From Thiotrichaceae bacterium UBA4486 (GTDB taxonomy: Bacteria; Pseudomonadota; Gammaproteobacteria; Eutrophobiales; Eutrophobiaceae), in the NCBI GenBank assembly GCA_002389045.1, contig DGNS01000009.1, positions 1 through 64,000 on the forward strand: DNA of 64,000 bases. The letters are read 5' to 3'. Under the pieces are notes generated by a model. The model was not told the DNA's origin and did no database searches. It saw nothing but the letters and a program-made list of their open reading frames with translations. Below are positions 53,658-62,061 of this stretch, in pieces. Numbering within the stretch: position 1 is the first letter of the stretch; each line of letters starts with the position of its first letter. The position numbers were made by a program, and so were the translations under genes.

Positions 53658-54257
53658 ATGGGAAAAATATATAAAATCCTCCTGTTATTCTTTTTCAACA
53701 TGGATAATGCACTTGCCAGGGATGCAAGCGACGCCGTATTTGACAGGGATCGGTTCATAGCAGAGGGTGCGATAGAATTATTCAGGGAAGGCTGTCTCAA
53801 ATACTACACCAGGCAGGCCGGGTTTGATGTCTGGACGCGTCTCAGCAAATTCAGGGTTTATCCTGACTTCGCAACACAGCGATTCATAAAAGACCCGCAT
53901 GGCAAGGTCTACTCGGTCACCTACAACAACGCGACAAACAACTTCTCTGTTGAGTATGTGCTGGCTGTAGAAACGGACAACCTGTGTGCTGTTTTCATCA
54001 AAGATGTCAACCCGGATATCGTTTACAAATCATTTGCAAAATTAAGCCGTGAATTGACAGAAGCAAACACGATCCTGAATATTGAGTCCCGGGTCGAGAA
54101 ACTTGCGGACGGCAGCCTCAATACAACGAGATATACCTACACTGAAAATGGAAAGTGGAAAATGACCCTGGAAACCAGGGAACCCGCATCCAGCCGCGTA
54201 TTTTTCGATTTTCAAATACGGGCCATCTCTCAAGCCCGTGCGGACAACCGTAAATAG
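53658..54257 (+). CDS. Hypothetical exported protein
   Basis: 199 residues. A short signal peptide is likely (KILLLFFFNMDNALA-RD). The mature part has mixed alpha/beta character with FREGCLKYYTRQAGFDVW near the start, NFSVEYVLAVETDNLCAVFIKDV in the middle and a C-terminal beta segment. Two cysteines (~52, ~115) may pair. I recognise no family. Confidence 0.65.
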   Translation: MGKIYKILLLFFFNMDNALARDASDAVFDRDRFIAEGAIELFREGCLKYYTRQAGFDVWTRLSKFRVYPDFATQRFIKDPHGKVYSVTYNNATNNFSVEYVLAVETDNLCAVFIKDVNPDIVYKSFAKLSRELTEANTILNIESRVEKLADGSLNTTRYTYTENGKWKMTLETREPASSRVFFDFQIRAISQARADNRK

Positions 54258-54352
54258 CCTGTATAAGCACAGCCGTACGCTTGGACGATTCGTACCGCCA
54301 CGAGGCAACAGAACCGGAAAAATACTCTACTGCGAGAAGTTGAAATCTGAAT

Positions 54353-54439
54353 TGGTGCCGATGGGCGGACTCGAACCGCCACGGGAATACTCCCACTACC
54401 CCCTCAAGATAGCGTGTCTACCAATTCCACCACATCGGC
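54353..54439 (-). tRNA. tRNA-Leu(GAG)
   Basis: 87-nt class II tRNA on the minus strand. Acceptor GCCGATG pairs with CATCGGC, discriminator A, CCA at 54355-54353. Anticodon stem CTATC/GGTAG with loop TTGAGGG gives anticodon GAG. Long variable arm and T-loop TTCGAGT. It lies downstream of secG, as in many gammaproteobacteria. Confidence 0.93.
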
Positions 54440-54465
54440 AAATAATTAAATCCGGCGGATCGAAC

Positions 54466-54888
54466 TCAGTTAGCCGGTAACTCCGGAACGTCGGAAGCGG
54501 GCGAGGTTACCGATTCCGTTGCCGGAGCGGCCGGCATATCCTGGCGTTCCTTTTCCTTTGCGGCCTCTTCCAAAATACCGGGCACATCTTTTTTTATCGC
54601 TTCCTGACCAAGCACCTCGGCATTCTGCATAATGCTGGTCGGCGCTTCCTTCTGTGTGGCCAGGTAACCCAGCGCCAGGCTGTTCAGCAAAAAGGCCGCG
54701 GCCAGGACCGTGGTCACTTTGGTCAGGAAATTACCGGAACCCTGGCTGCCGAACACGGTGCTCGAAGCGCCGCTGCCGAAGGCCGCGCCGGCATCGGCGC
54801 CCTTGCCATGTTGTATCAGTATAAATCCAATCAGTGACAGGGCGACGAACACCTGGATCACCAGCAGTACTGTTTGTAACACATCCAT
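54466..54888 (-). CDS. secG: Preprotein translocase subunit SecG
   Basis: 140 residues, two helices (~2-22 and ~52-75) with the conserved loop GKGADAGAAFGSGASSTVFGSQGSGNFLTK between them. It assists SecYE in protein export. The long acidic, Ala/Pro/Glu-rich tail is common in the group. Follows tpiA by 6 bp and precedes tRNA-Leu. Confidence 0.95.
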   Translation of the reverse strand: MDVLQTVLLVIQVFVALSLIGFILIQHGKGADAGAAFGSGASSTVFGSQGSGNFLTKVTTVLAAAFLLNSLALGYLATQKEAPTSIMQNAEVLGQEAIKKDVPGILEEAAKEKERQDMPAAPATESVTSPASDVPELPAN

Positions 54889-54894
54889 TCAATC

Positions 54895-55653
54895 TTACCT
54901 CGTTGCTCGGCAAATGCTGACGAAATCGTCGGCGTTCAGGGACGCACCCCCGATCAGCCCGCCGTCCACATTTGCCATGGAAAATAAATTTTCGGCATTG
55001 TCCGCTTTTACACTGCCACCGTACAAAATACGGACGGCGCCGGCGCAGGCGTCATCATGACGGGCCAGGCGCAGGCGAATGAATTCATGCACTTCCTCGG
55101 CCTGTTCAGGACTCGCGTTCCTGCCGGTGCCGATGGCCCAGACCGGTTCATAGGCAATCACGGCGCGCCTGAAACTCTCGATACCGGCGTGCTGGATTAC
55201 GGTATCCAGTTGCCGGGCGATCACGGTCTCGGTTGCGTCGTCCTCACGCTCTTCGAGACGTTCACCCACGCACAGTATCGGGACGAGATCCCCGGCGACC
55301 GCGGCGGCAAATTTTTCCGCGATATCGTTATCGCTCTCACCATAAATATGCCGGCGCTCGGAATGCCCCACGATAACATAGTGGCAGGCAAAATCCCGCA
55401 GCATGGCCACCGAGATCTCGCCGGTGAAAGCGCCGGATGCCTGTTGCGAGACGTTCTGCGCACCCAGGCGGACTTCGGTATTCGCCAGCATCGCCGACAG
55501 TTCCGCCAGGTAGACAAAGGGCGGGCAAATGGCCACCTCGGCAATGCAATCCTCGCGGACGCCTTCCATGATACCCGCCAGCAACGGTCGTATCGTGGCC
55601 AGTGTGCCATTCATCTTCCAGTTAGCGGCCACCAGGGGCGTACGATCAGTCAT
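54895..55653 (-). CDS. tpiA: Triosephosphate isomerase
   Basis: 252 residues. Catalyses the exchange of dihydroxyacetone phosphate and glyceraldehyde 3-phosphate. Active-site residues: AANWKMNG (Lys), VGHSERRH (His), AYEPVWAIGTG (Glu) and the phosphate loop ILYGGSVKADN. The ATG at 55653 has GAGGATATAC upstream; the frame is open 15 codons further but unsupported. Confidence 0.97.
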   Translation of the reverse strand: MTDRTPLVAANWKMNGTLATIRPLLAGIMEGVREDCIAEVAICPPFVYLAELSAMLANTEVRLGAQNVSQQASGAFTGEISVAMLRDFACHYVIVGHSERRHIYGESDNDIAEKFAAAVAGDLVPILCVGERLEEREDDATETVIARQLDTVIQHAGIESFRRAVIAYEPVWAIGTGRNASPEQAEEVHEFIRLRLARHDDACAGAVRILYGGSVKADNAENLFSMANVDGGLIGGASLNADDFVSICRATR

Positions 55654-55739
55654 GTATATCCTCGCGGAAACGGGCGCAAAGATTAGCCGTGCAGGCAAAG
55701 GAAATCAAATGAAATGGCGCCCCGTGGCTTTTGACACGC

Positions 55740-56492
55740 TTACTGCCCGGCATCGCTCATGCCCGCCGCGGCTTTGAGGGCCCTGATGTCGCCCTGTTCC
55801 AGTTCCCAGATCTGCCCGGATCGCCGGTTGGGTGGCAGGATATACGGGCCGAAGCGCACCCGGATCAGGCGGCTGACGCGGAGATCCTGCGCTTCCCAGA
55901 GTCGTCGCACCTCGCGATTGCGACCCTCCATGATGACGACGTGGTACCAGTGATTGCGGCCTTCCCCACCGGATTCGACAATGTCCGTGAACCGCGCCGG
56001 GCCGTCTTCGAGCTGGATGCCATCACGCAGGGCCTGCAGTTGTTCCGCGGTGGCGGTGCCCAGGACACGAACGGCGTATTCGCGTTCGATGTTATGGCTG
56101 GGATGCATCAGGCCGTTGGCCAGCGCGCCGTCGTTGGTGAACAGCAGCAACCCCATGGTATTGATATCCAGGCGGCCGATGCTGACCCAGCGGCCGTTAG
56201 TCAGCCGCGGCAACTTGCGAAAGACCGTGGGCCGGCCCTCGGGATCCTCGCGGGTGCAGATCTCCCCGGCACTTTTGTAATACGCCAGCACACGGACCGC
56301 CTGCTTGCCGGCCGAACCCAGCCGTTTCAGCAATTTGCCGTCCAGCTTGACGCGATCGTTCTCATCGATGTGATCACCGGGTCTGGCCGGCTGATCGTTG
56401 ATCGTGATCCGCCCTTCCTCTATCCAGGACTCCACTTTGCGCCGTGAACCATAACCGGCGCGGGCCAGTACTTTCTGGATGCGTTCAGACAT
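55740..56492 (-). CDS. rluB: 23S rRNA pseudouridine synthase (RluB)
   Basis: 250 residues. N-terminal S4 RNA-binding domain (RIQKVLARAGYGSRRKVESWI) then an RsuA-type catalytic domain with the Asp motif GRLDINTMGLLLFTNDG. RluB modifies U2605 in 23S rRNA. The operon position after scpA-scpB is typical of rluB rather than rluE/rluF. Confidence 0.9.
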   Translation of the reverse strand: MSERIQKVLARAGYGSRRKVESWIEEGRITINDQPARPGDHIDENDRVKLDGKLLKRLGSAGKQAVRVLAYYKSAGEICTREDPEGRPTVFRKLPRLTNGRWVSIGRLDINTMGLLLFTNDGALANGLMHPSHNIEREYAVRVLGTATAEQLQALRDGIQLEDGPARFTDIVESGGEGRNHWYHVVIMEGRNREVRRLWEAQDLRVSRLIRVRFGPYILPPNRRSGQIWELEQGDIRALKAAAGMSDAGQ

Positions 56493-56494
56493 GG

Positions 56495-56521
56495 GTTGGT
56501 GAATGGTGAATGGTGATCAGA
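56495..56521. repeat. Short GGTGAAT heptamer run before rluB
   Basis: About three units of GGTGAAT/GGTGATC sit just upstream of the rluB start, with a partial complement (CTCACCAGTCACTATTCA) at about 56563-56580. Same unit type as the psd-nuoN array. Confidence 0.5.
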
Positions 56522-56591
56522 GAGTAACCCGGGGCAGGCAAGCTACAAAATACCGCGTTCTACTCACCAGTCACTATTCATGTTTACAGGG

Positions 56592-57299
56592 CTAACCCGT
56601 GATCGGGACGACATTTTCCGATTCTTCCCTGGCCTCTATGGATTCTTCCTGATCCTCTGCGTCCTGCTCCGTTGCTTCGTACTCCCCACCAGCTTCCGCG
56701 CCTGCCTCGTATGCTTGTCCAGCCTGTGCAGGCGGCTCCAGGCCTTCGAACAGGTCGGGATTGAGTTGATCGAAATCCTTGATCTCGGCCAGTGACGGCA
56801 GTTCCGAGAGTTTTTTCAGGTTGAAGTAATCGAGAAATTCACGCGTGGTCGCCAGCAGCTCGGGTTTACCGGGCACATCGCGATGCCCGACGACGCGGAT
56901 CCACTCGCGTTCCTGCAGGGTTTTGATGATGCTGCCACTGATACTGACGCCGCGGATCTCCTCGATCTCGGCGCGGGTAATGGGCTGACGGTAGGCGATG
57001 ATGGCCAGTGTTTCGAGCAGGGCCCGCGAATACCTGGGCGGGCGCTCGTCGAACAGGCGATTGATCCAGCGGGAATAATCGCTGCGTACCTGGAAACGAT
57101 AGCCGCTGGCGACCTCGACCAGTTCAACACCGCGACCCTCGTAATCCTGTTGCAGCGATTGCAGCGCCGCGCGAATGGCTTCACGCTCGGGCAGTTCCGG
57201 TTCATCCTTGAACAGCGTCAGCGCGTTACTGACAGACATCGGTTTGTCGCTGGCCAGAAGCGCGGCCTCGAGTATGTTTTTCAGCTCCGTTTCAGTCAT
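56592..57299 (-). CDS. scpB: Segregation and condensation protein B
   Basis: 235 residues. Winged-helix kleisin-partner of the SMC-ScpAB condensin. Family stretch YSRALLETLAIIAYRQPITRAEIEEIRGVS and FGLLATTREFLDYF-like end (PELLATTREFLDYFNLKKLSELP). Long acidic C-terminal tail. Overlaps scpA by 4 bp. Confidence 0.94.
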   Translation of the reverse strand: MTETELKNILEAALLASDKPMSVSNALTLFKDEPELPEREAIRAALQSLQQDYEGRGVELVEVASGYRFQVRSDYSRWINRLFDERPPRYSRALLETLAIIAYRQPITRAEIEEIRGVSISGSIIKTLQEREWIRVVGHRDVPGKPELLATTREFLDYFNLKKLSELPSLAEIKDFDQLNPDLFEGLEPPAQAGQAYEAGAEAGGEYEATEQDAEDQEESIEAREESENVVPITG

Positions 57300-58123
57300 G
57301 CGGCGGCTTTCACGTAAATGGGTCCATTGATTTCATTTTGCACCATTTCAATCAGGTGTTCCTTGAGCAACTCGAGGATCGCCAACAGGGCGACAATCAC
57401 ACCCCCGCGCCCCTCCGATACCGTGAACAGTTCCCGGAAATTGGTAAAGTCATCGGCGTTCACCCGTTCCAGCACGATGGTCATGCGCTCGCGCACCGAC
57501 AGGGGTTCGCGCTGGATCATATGATGCGAGTACATGTCCGCCCGTTGCAATACCTCGGCGAAGACCTGCAGCAGCGCTTCCAGGCTGACCTCGGGCGGTT
57601 CGACGTGCTTATTGCGATCAGGAAACTCCACCAGCGTGGCAAATACATCACGACCGACACGCGGCAGGGCTTCAATATCCTCGGCGGCCTGTTTGTAGCG
57701 TTCGTATTCCTGCAGGCGGCGCACCAGTTCAGCGCGTGGATCGTCCTCGTCTTCCTCCGCCTGCGGCCGCGGCAACAGCATGCGTGACTTGATTTCAGCG
57801 AGCACCGCGGCCATGACCAGGTACTCACCCGCCAGTTCCAGTTGCATGTCCTCCATCAGATCGATGTAGCTGATGTACTGCTCGGTGATGCGGGCAATGG
57901 GGATATCAAGAATATCGAGATTCTGTTTCTTGATCAGATAGAGCAGCAGATCCAGCGGACCTTCGAAGGCCTCGAGGAACACTTCCAGCGCCTGCGGCGG
58001 AATGTACAGGTCCCGCGGCAGTTCCATATACGGCGCCCCCTGGACGATGGCAAACGGCATCTCGGATTGTTCGCGGCTGTGAGGCTGCTCTTCGGGGTGT
58101 GTGGGTTCGATGTTGCTCGTCAC
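57296..58123 (-). CDS. scpA: Segregation and condensation protein A
   Basis: 275 residues, kleisin of the SMC-ScpAB complex. FEGPLDLLLYLIKKQNLDILDIPIARITEQYISYI is the typical N-terminal block and YLVMAAVLAEIKSRMLLPR follows. Start at GTG 58123, with AGGAA upstream. Operon trpS-scpA-scpB-rluB. Confidence 0.94.
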   Translation of the reverse strand: MTSNIEPTHPEEQPHSREQSEMPFAIVQGAPYMELPRDLYIPPQALEVFLEAFEGPLDLLLYLIKKQNLDILDIPIARITEQYISYIDLMEDMQLELAGEYLVMAAVLAEIKSRMLLPRPQAEEDEDDPRAELVRRLQEYERYKQAAEDIEALPRVGRDVFATLVEFPDRNKHVEPPEVSLEALLQVFAEVLQRADMYSHHMIQREPLSVRERMTIVLERVNADDFTNFRELFTVSEGRGGVIVALLAILELLKEHLIEMVQNEINGPIYVKAAA

Positions 58124-58151
58124 AATTGATTCCTGGTCGTATGCCGCCGTT

Positions 58152-59363
58152 TTACGGGTAGTTCAGGCACATCGCCTCGCGGACCTCTTCCAGCGTGTCC
58201 CTGGCCACGCTGCGGGCCGCTTCGCAACCTTCGGCAATGATACCACGAACCGTATCCCGGTCCTCCTGATATTCCAGTGCCCGTTCGCGGATCGGCGCCT
58301 GTTCTTTCAAAATAGCTTCTATCAGCGGCTTTTTGCAATCCAGGCAGCCAATGGCAGCGGAACGGCAGCCTTTCTGCACCCAGTTTTTAACCTCATCGCT
58401 CGAGTAAACCTGGTGCAGGCTCCACACCGGGCACTTGTCGGGATCACCCGGATCCTTGCGCCGCACCCGCGCCGGATCGGTAGGCATGGTCCTGATTTTC
58501 GCCTCCACCCGGTTGGGTTCTTCCCGCAGTGATATGGTATTACCGTAGGATTTGGACATTTTCTGACCATCCAGTCCCGGCATCTTCGGGGCGTGGGTGA
58601 GCAGGGATTGCGGTTCTGGAAAAATGATTTTACCGCCGCCCTCAAGGTAACCAAACAGCCGCTCCTTGTCGCCGAGGCTGATGTTCTGTTGTGCCTCCAG
58701 CAGGGCGCGGGCCTTGTCCAGGGCCACGGTATCACCCTGTTCCTGGTAGGCCATGCGCAGTTCATGGTACAGGCGGTTGTTTTTCTTGCCCATTTTGCCG
58801 GCAGCTTTTTCCGCCTTTTCCTCGAAACCGGGTTCACGGCCATAAAGAAAATTAAACCGCCGCGCCACTTCGCGGGACAATTCCACGTGCGCCACCTGGT
58901 CCTCGCCCACCGGGACATACCCGGCCTTGTAGATAATGATGTCGGCGGTTTGCAGCAGCGGGTAACCGAGAAAACCGTAGGTGGTCAAATCCCGGTTACT
59001 GAGCTTTTCCTGCATGTCCTTGTAACTGGGGACGCGTTCGAGCCAGCTCAAAGGCGTACACATCGACAGCAACAAATGCAGTTCGGCGTGTTCCGGGATC
59101 CGTGACTGTATGAACAGTTTGGCCGAACCCGGGTTGATACCGACCGCCAGCCAGTCGATGACCATGTCCCAGACATTGGCCGGAATGATCTGCGGATTCT
59201 CGTATTCCGTGGTCAGGGCGTGCCAGTCGGCGACGAAGAAAAAACACTCGTACTCGTTTTGCAATTTAAGCCAGTTCTTGAGCACGCCGTGATAGTGGCC
59301 GAGATGTAACTGGCCGGTGGGCCGCATTCCTGACAGGACCCGCTGGTTTCCACTTGCTGACAA
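58152..59363 (-). CDS. trpS: Tryptophanyl-tRNA synthetase, with four-cysteine motif
   Basis: 403 residues, class I synthetase with HLGHYHG at 20-26 and KMSKSYGN (~266). It is longer than the usual ~330 residues. Near its end it carries C311-x21-C333-x6-C340-x2-C343, close to the 4Fe-4S-binding pattern described for Thermotoga maritima TrpRS. TTG start at 59363 with a strong GAGGGGGG ribosome site seven bases before it decides the N-terminus. First gene of the operon with scpA. Confidence 0.93.
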   Translation of the reverse strand: MSASGNQRVLSGMRPTGQLHLGHYHGVLKNWLKLQNEYECFFFVADWHALTTEYENPQIIPANVWDMVIDWLAVGINPGSAKLFIQSRIPEHAELHLLLSMCTPLSWLERVPSYKDMQEKLSNRDLTTYGFLGYPLLQTADIIIYKAGYVPVGEDQVAHVELSREVARRFNFLYGREPGFEEKAEKAAGKMGKKNNRLYHELRMAYQEQGDTVALDKARALLEAQQNISLGDKERLFGYLEGGGKIIFPEPQSLLTHAPKMPGLDGQKMSKSYGNTISLREEPNRVEAKIRTMPTDPARVRRKDPGDPDKCPVWSLHQVYSSDEVKNWVQKGCRSAAIGCLDCKKPLIEAILKEQAPIRERALEYQEDRDTVRGIIAEGCEAARSVARDTLEEVREAMCLNYP

Positions 59364-59404
59364 AAATAATCCCCCCTCTTGTTAGTACGCTGTAGTATAC
59401 CGGT

Positions 59405-60025
59405 TCAATCCGACCAACTCACTTTGCCTTTGCCCTGACGCAGTACGGTCTCCTGATCCGCGACCAGGTCGATGACCGTGGTCGGCTCATGACCGCCGGC
59501 GCCGCCGTCGATCACCAGATCGATGACGCCCTGCAGACATTCGAAGATGTCCTCCGGATCGGTCATGGGCAAGGTCTCACCGGGCAGAATCAGGCTGGTG
59601 CTCAGAACGGGTTCGTTGAGTGTCTGCAGGAGTTCCCGGGCAATACGGTTTTCCGGTACCCTGAGGCCGATGGTCTTGCGCCGGCTGTGCTGCAGGCGCC
59701 TGGGCACATCGCGGGAGGCCGGTAATAGAAACGTATACGGTCCGGGTGTCAATGATTTGATCAACCGGTAGGAGCGGTTATCGACCCGGGCATAGCTGCT
59801 GATCTCACCGAGATCACGGCAAACCAGGGTCATGTGGTGAAATTTGTCCAGCTGGCGAATACGCCGGATCCGCTCCAGGGCTTCCTTGTCGCCAATACGG
59901 CAGGCGAGCGCGTAACAGGAATCGGTGGGATAAACGATGACACCACCGTCGTTCAGGCAGTCAACCGCCTGGTCTATCAACCGGGGCTGCGGGTTATCGG
60001 GATGAATTCTGAGCAAGGCGGGCAT
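59405..60025 (-). CDS. Sua5/YciO/YrdC-family protein (threonylcarbamoyl-AMP synthase-like)
   Basis: 206 residues with the YrdC fold: VIVYPTDSCYALACRIGDKEALERIRRIRQLDK, GPYTFLLPASRDVPRR and KTIGLRVPENRIAREL. By length and the IDLVADQETVLRQGKG end it is closer to YciO than to TsaC. Family members make threonylcarbamoyl-AMP for tRNA t6A; YciO's own role is less clear. Divergent from yciB. Confidence 0.87.
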   Translation of the reverse strand: MPALLRIHPDNPQPRLIDQAVDCLNDGGVIVYPTDSCYALACRIGDKEALERIRRIRQLDKFHHMTLVCRDLGEISSYARVDNRSYRLIKSLTPGPYTFLLPASRDVPRRLQHSRRKTIGLRVPENRIARELLQTLNEPVLSTSLILPGETLPMTDPEDIFECLQGVIDLVIDGGAGGHEPTTVIDLVADQETVLRQGKGKVSWSD

Positions 60026-60082
60026 TTGTTATCAGCGAAGGTTTTCCGTTATGATGAAACGACTTGTGGATCAATAACCTCT

Positions 60083-60655
60083 ATGAAATTCCTGTTTGAT
60101 TTTTTTCCCCTGATCGCCTTTCTGGTGGCGTTTTATTTTCCGGAGAATCGCGCTGAAGGCATCTACTACGCCACTGCGACCATCATCGTAGCAAGCCTGA
60201 TACAGGTCTGTCTCTACTGGCTGTTTTACCGGCGCTGGGAAAAGATGCACATTATCACACTGGTGGTGGTTTTGATCTTCGGCAGTCTCACCCTGTGGCT
60301 GCGCGACGAGCAGTTTATCAAATGGAAGCCCACTATCGTGTTCTGGATTTTTGCCGCCGTCCTGCTCGGCAGCCAGTTTATCGGTAAACGCAATATTATC
60401 CAGCGCATGATGACCATGGCCGATGAAAAAATCATCATGCCCGCCCATGCCTGGACAATGCTGAACCTGAGCTGGGTCATCTTCTTCACCGTGGTCGGCG
60501 TGCTCAACCTGTACGTGGCCTACAATTATTCCACCGAGTTCTGGGTTGGCTTCAAGGTCTATGGCATCACGGCACTGAATCTCGTCTTCATCGTCGGCCA
60601 GGTTTTTTACATGTTTCGTTTCATGAACCATACCGGGGAAAACACGCAGGAATAA
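60083..60655 (+). CDS. yciB: Inner-membrane septation protein YciB (IspZ)
   Basis: 190 residues, five to six helices. Family marks: MKFLFDFFPLIAFLVAFYF at the start, FGSLTLWLRDEQFIKWKPTI, and MNLSWVIFF-like LNLSWVIFFTVVGVLNLYVAYNY. Linked to cell-envelope and division in enterobacteria. Followed by yciI, as in E. coli. Confidence 0.93.
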   Translation: MKFLFDFFPLIAFLVAFYFPENRAEGIYYATATIIVASLIQVCLYWLFYRRWEKMHIITLVVVLIFGSLTLWLRDEQFIKWKPTIVFWIFAAVLLGSQFIGKRNIIQRMMTMADEKIIMPAHAWTMLNLSWVIFFTVVGVLNLYVAYNYSTEFWVGFKVYGITALNLVFIVGQVFYMFRFMNHTGENTQE

Positions 60656-60659
60656 CGCC

Positions 60660-60956
60660 ATGTACTACGCCATCATCAGCGAGGATGTTGAAAACAGTCT
60701 TGAAAAACGCAAATCCGCACGGCCGGAACATGTAGCCCGGCTCGAAGCCCTGCAGGAACAGGGGCGGCTGTTGACCGCCGGCCCGCATCCGAACATCGAC
60801 AGCGTGGACCCCGGACCGGCCGGCTTCAGCGGCAGCCTCATCGTTGCCGAATTCGCCTCCCTGGAGGAGGCCCAAAACTGGGCCGACGCCGATCCCTACA
60901 TTACCGCCGGTGTCTACCGCCAGGTGACGGTCAAACCCTATAAAAAGGTGTTCTAG
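60660..60956 (+). CDS. yciI: YciI-like protein
   Basis: 98 residues with the ferredoxin-like YCII fold; conserved His-Asp pair region RPEHVARLEALQEQGRLLTAGPHP and the AxxDPY motif in ADADPYITAGVY. Function of the E. coli homologue is not established. It sits 4 bp after yciB and 1 bp before bolA. Confidence 0.9.
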   Translation: MYYAIISEDVENSLEKRKSARPEHVARLEALQEQGRLLTAGPHPNIDSVDPGPAGFSGSLIVAEFASLEEAQNWADADPYITAGVYRQVTVKPYKKVF

Positions 60957-60957
60957 C

Positions 60958-61230
60958 ATGACCGGCAAGGATCGCGTGGCGCTGTTGCGTGCAGGCCTTG
61001 AAGCCGCGCTGACACCCGAGCGCATCGACATAATCGACGACTCCGCGGCGCATGCCGGACATGCCGGCAATACCGGTGGCGGGCATTTCACGGTGACTAT
61101 CGTCTCCGATCAGTTTCGGGACAAAAACACCATTGAACGGCACCGCATGGTCTACACTGCCGTGGCTCACCTGATACCGGCCGAGATCCATGCACTCAGC
61201 ATCAAGGCGCTGACCAGGGAAGAAACGTGA
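60958..61230 (+). CDS. bolA: BolA-family protein
   Basis: 90 residues. Class II KH-like fold with the conserved GGGHFTVTIVSDQF and RHRMVYTAV segments; the loop His residues that bind a 2Fe-2S cluster with monothiol glutaredoxin are present (His in GHF, His in ERHR). Overlaps dam by 4 bp. Confidence 0.9.
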   Translation: MTGKDRVALLRAGLEAALTPERIDIIDDSAAHAGHAGNTGGGHFTVTIVSDQFRDKNTIERHRMVYTAVAHLIPAEIHALSIKALTREET

Positions 61231-62051
61231 TCCACGATCAATATTCGAGGCCGTTCCTGAAATGGCCGGGCGGAAAATACCGGCTGGCACAGCGCATTTG
61301 CGAATCGCTGGCGCCGGGCAAACGTCTCATTGAACCCTTCGTTGGCTCCGGGGCCGTGTTTCTCAACAGCCGCTATCCAAAATACCTGCTGGCCGATGGC
61401 AATTCCCATCTGATCCGGCTCTATCAAACGTTACAGGCCGAAGGCGAAAAATTTATCGCTTTTTGCGAAGGTTTTTTCACGCCTGAAAACAACAATGAAA
61501 CCGTGTACTACGACATGCGCACCGTGTTTAACGAAACGGCTGATGCACGCTTGAAGTCGGCGCTGTTTCTGTATCTGAATCGGCATTGCTATAACGGGTT
61601 GTGCCGCTATAACTCACGCGGCATCTTCAACTCGCCTTTCGGCCGTTACAAGCAGCCTTATTTTCCCCGCCATGAGATGCAGGCATTTCACCGCCGCGCC
61701 ACGGATGCCGTTTTCACTTCGTCGCAATACACGGAAACCCTGGACCGTGCGCGCCGGGGCGATGTGGTTTACTGCGATCCGCCCTACATTCCGTTGAGCC
61801 GCACCGCCAGTTTCACCGATTATTTCGCCGGCGGCTTCAGCGAACAGGATCAGATCGATCTGGCCCGACAAGCTGCCAGACTGGCCACCCGCGGTATTCA
61901 TGTGGTGATCTCCAACCACAACACGCCTTTCACCCGTGAACTCTATGTTGACGCCGGGGCGACCATGCGCCGCTTCAAGGTGCAGCGGAACATCAGTTGC
62001 CGCGGTGGAGAACGAACCCGGGTCGGCGAGTTGCTGGCTGTTTTCGGATGA
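61227..62051 (+). CDS. dam: DNA adenine methylase (Dam-like)
   Basis: 274 residues, N6-adenine methyltransferase of the GATC type by resemblance. FLKWPGGKYRLAQRI binds S-adenosylmethionine; the catalytic motif is DPPYIPLS (~183-190). GTG start in a GTGA overlap with the bolA stop. There is no adjacent restriction endonuclease gene, so it is probably an orphan methylase used in repair and replication control. Confidence 0.9.
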   Translation: MIHDQYSRPFLKWPGGKYRLAQRICESLAPGKRLIEPFVGSGAVFLNSRYPKYLLADGNSHLIRLYQTLQAEGEKFIAFCEGFFTPENNNETVYYDMRTVFNETADARLKSALFLYLNRHCYNGLCRYNSRGIFNSPFGRYKQPYFPRHEMQAFHRRATDAVFTSSQYTETLDRARRGDVVYCDPPYIPLSRTASFTDYFAGGFSEQDQIDLARQAARLATRGIHVVISNHNTPFTRELYVDAGATMRRFKVQRNISCRGGERTRVGELLAVFG

Positions 62052-62061
62052 ACGCCCGGCC

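Noticed and set aside
61227..62051. Restriction-modification system around dam
   Set aside because: No endonuclease or specificity gene adjoins; neighbours are bolA and dapE, so an orphan methylase is more likely.
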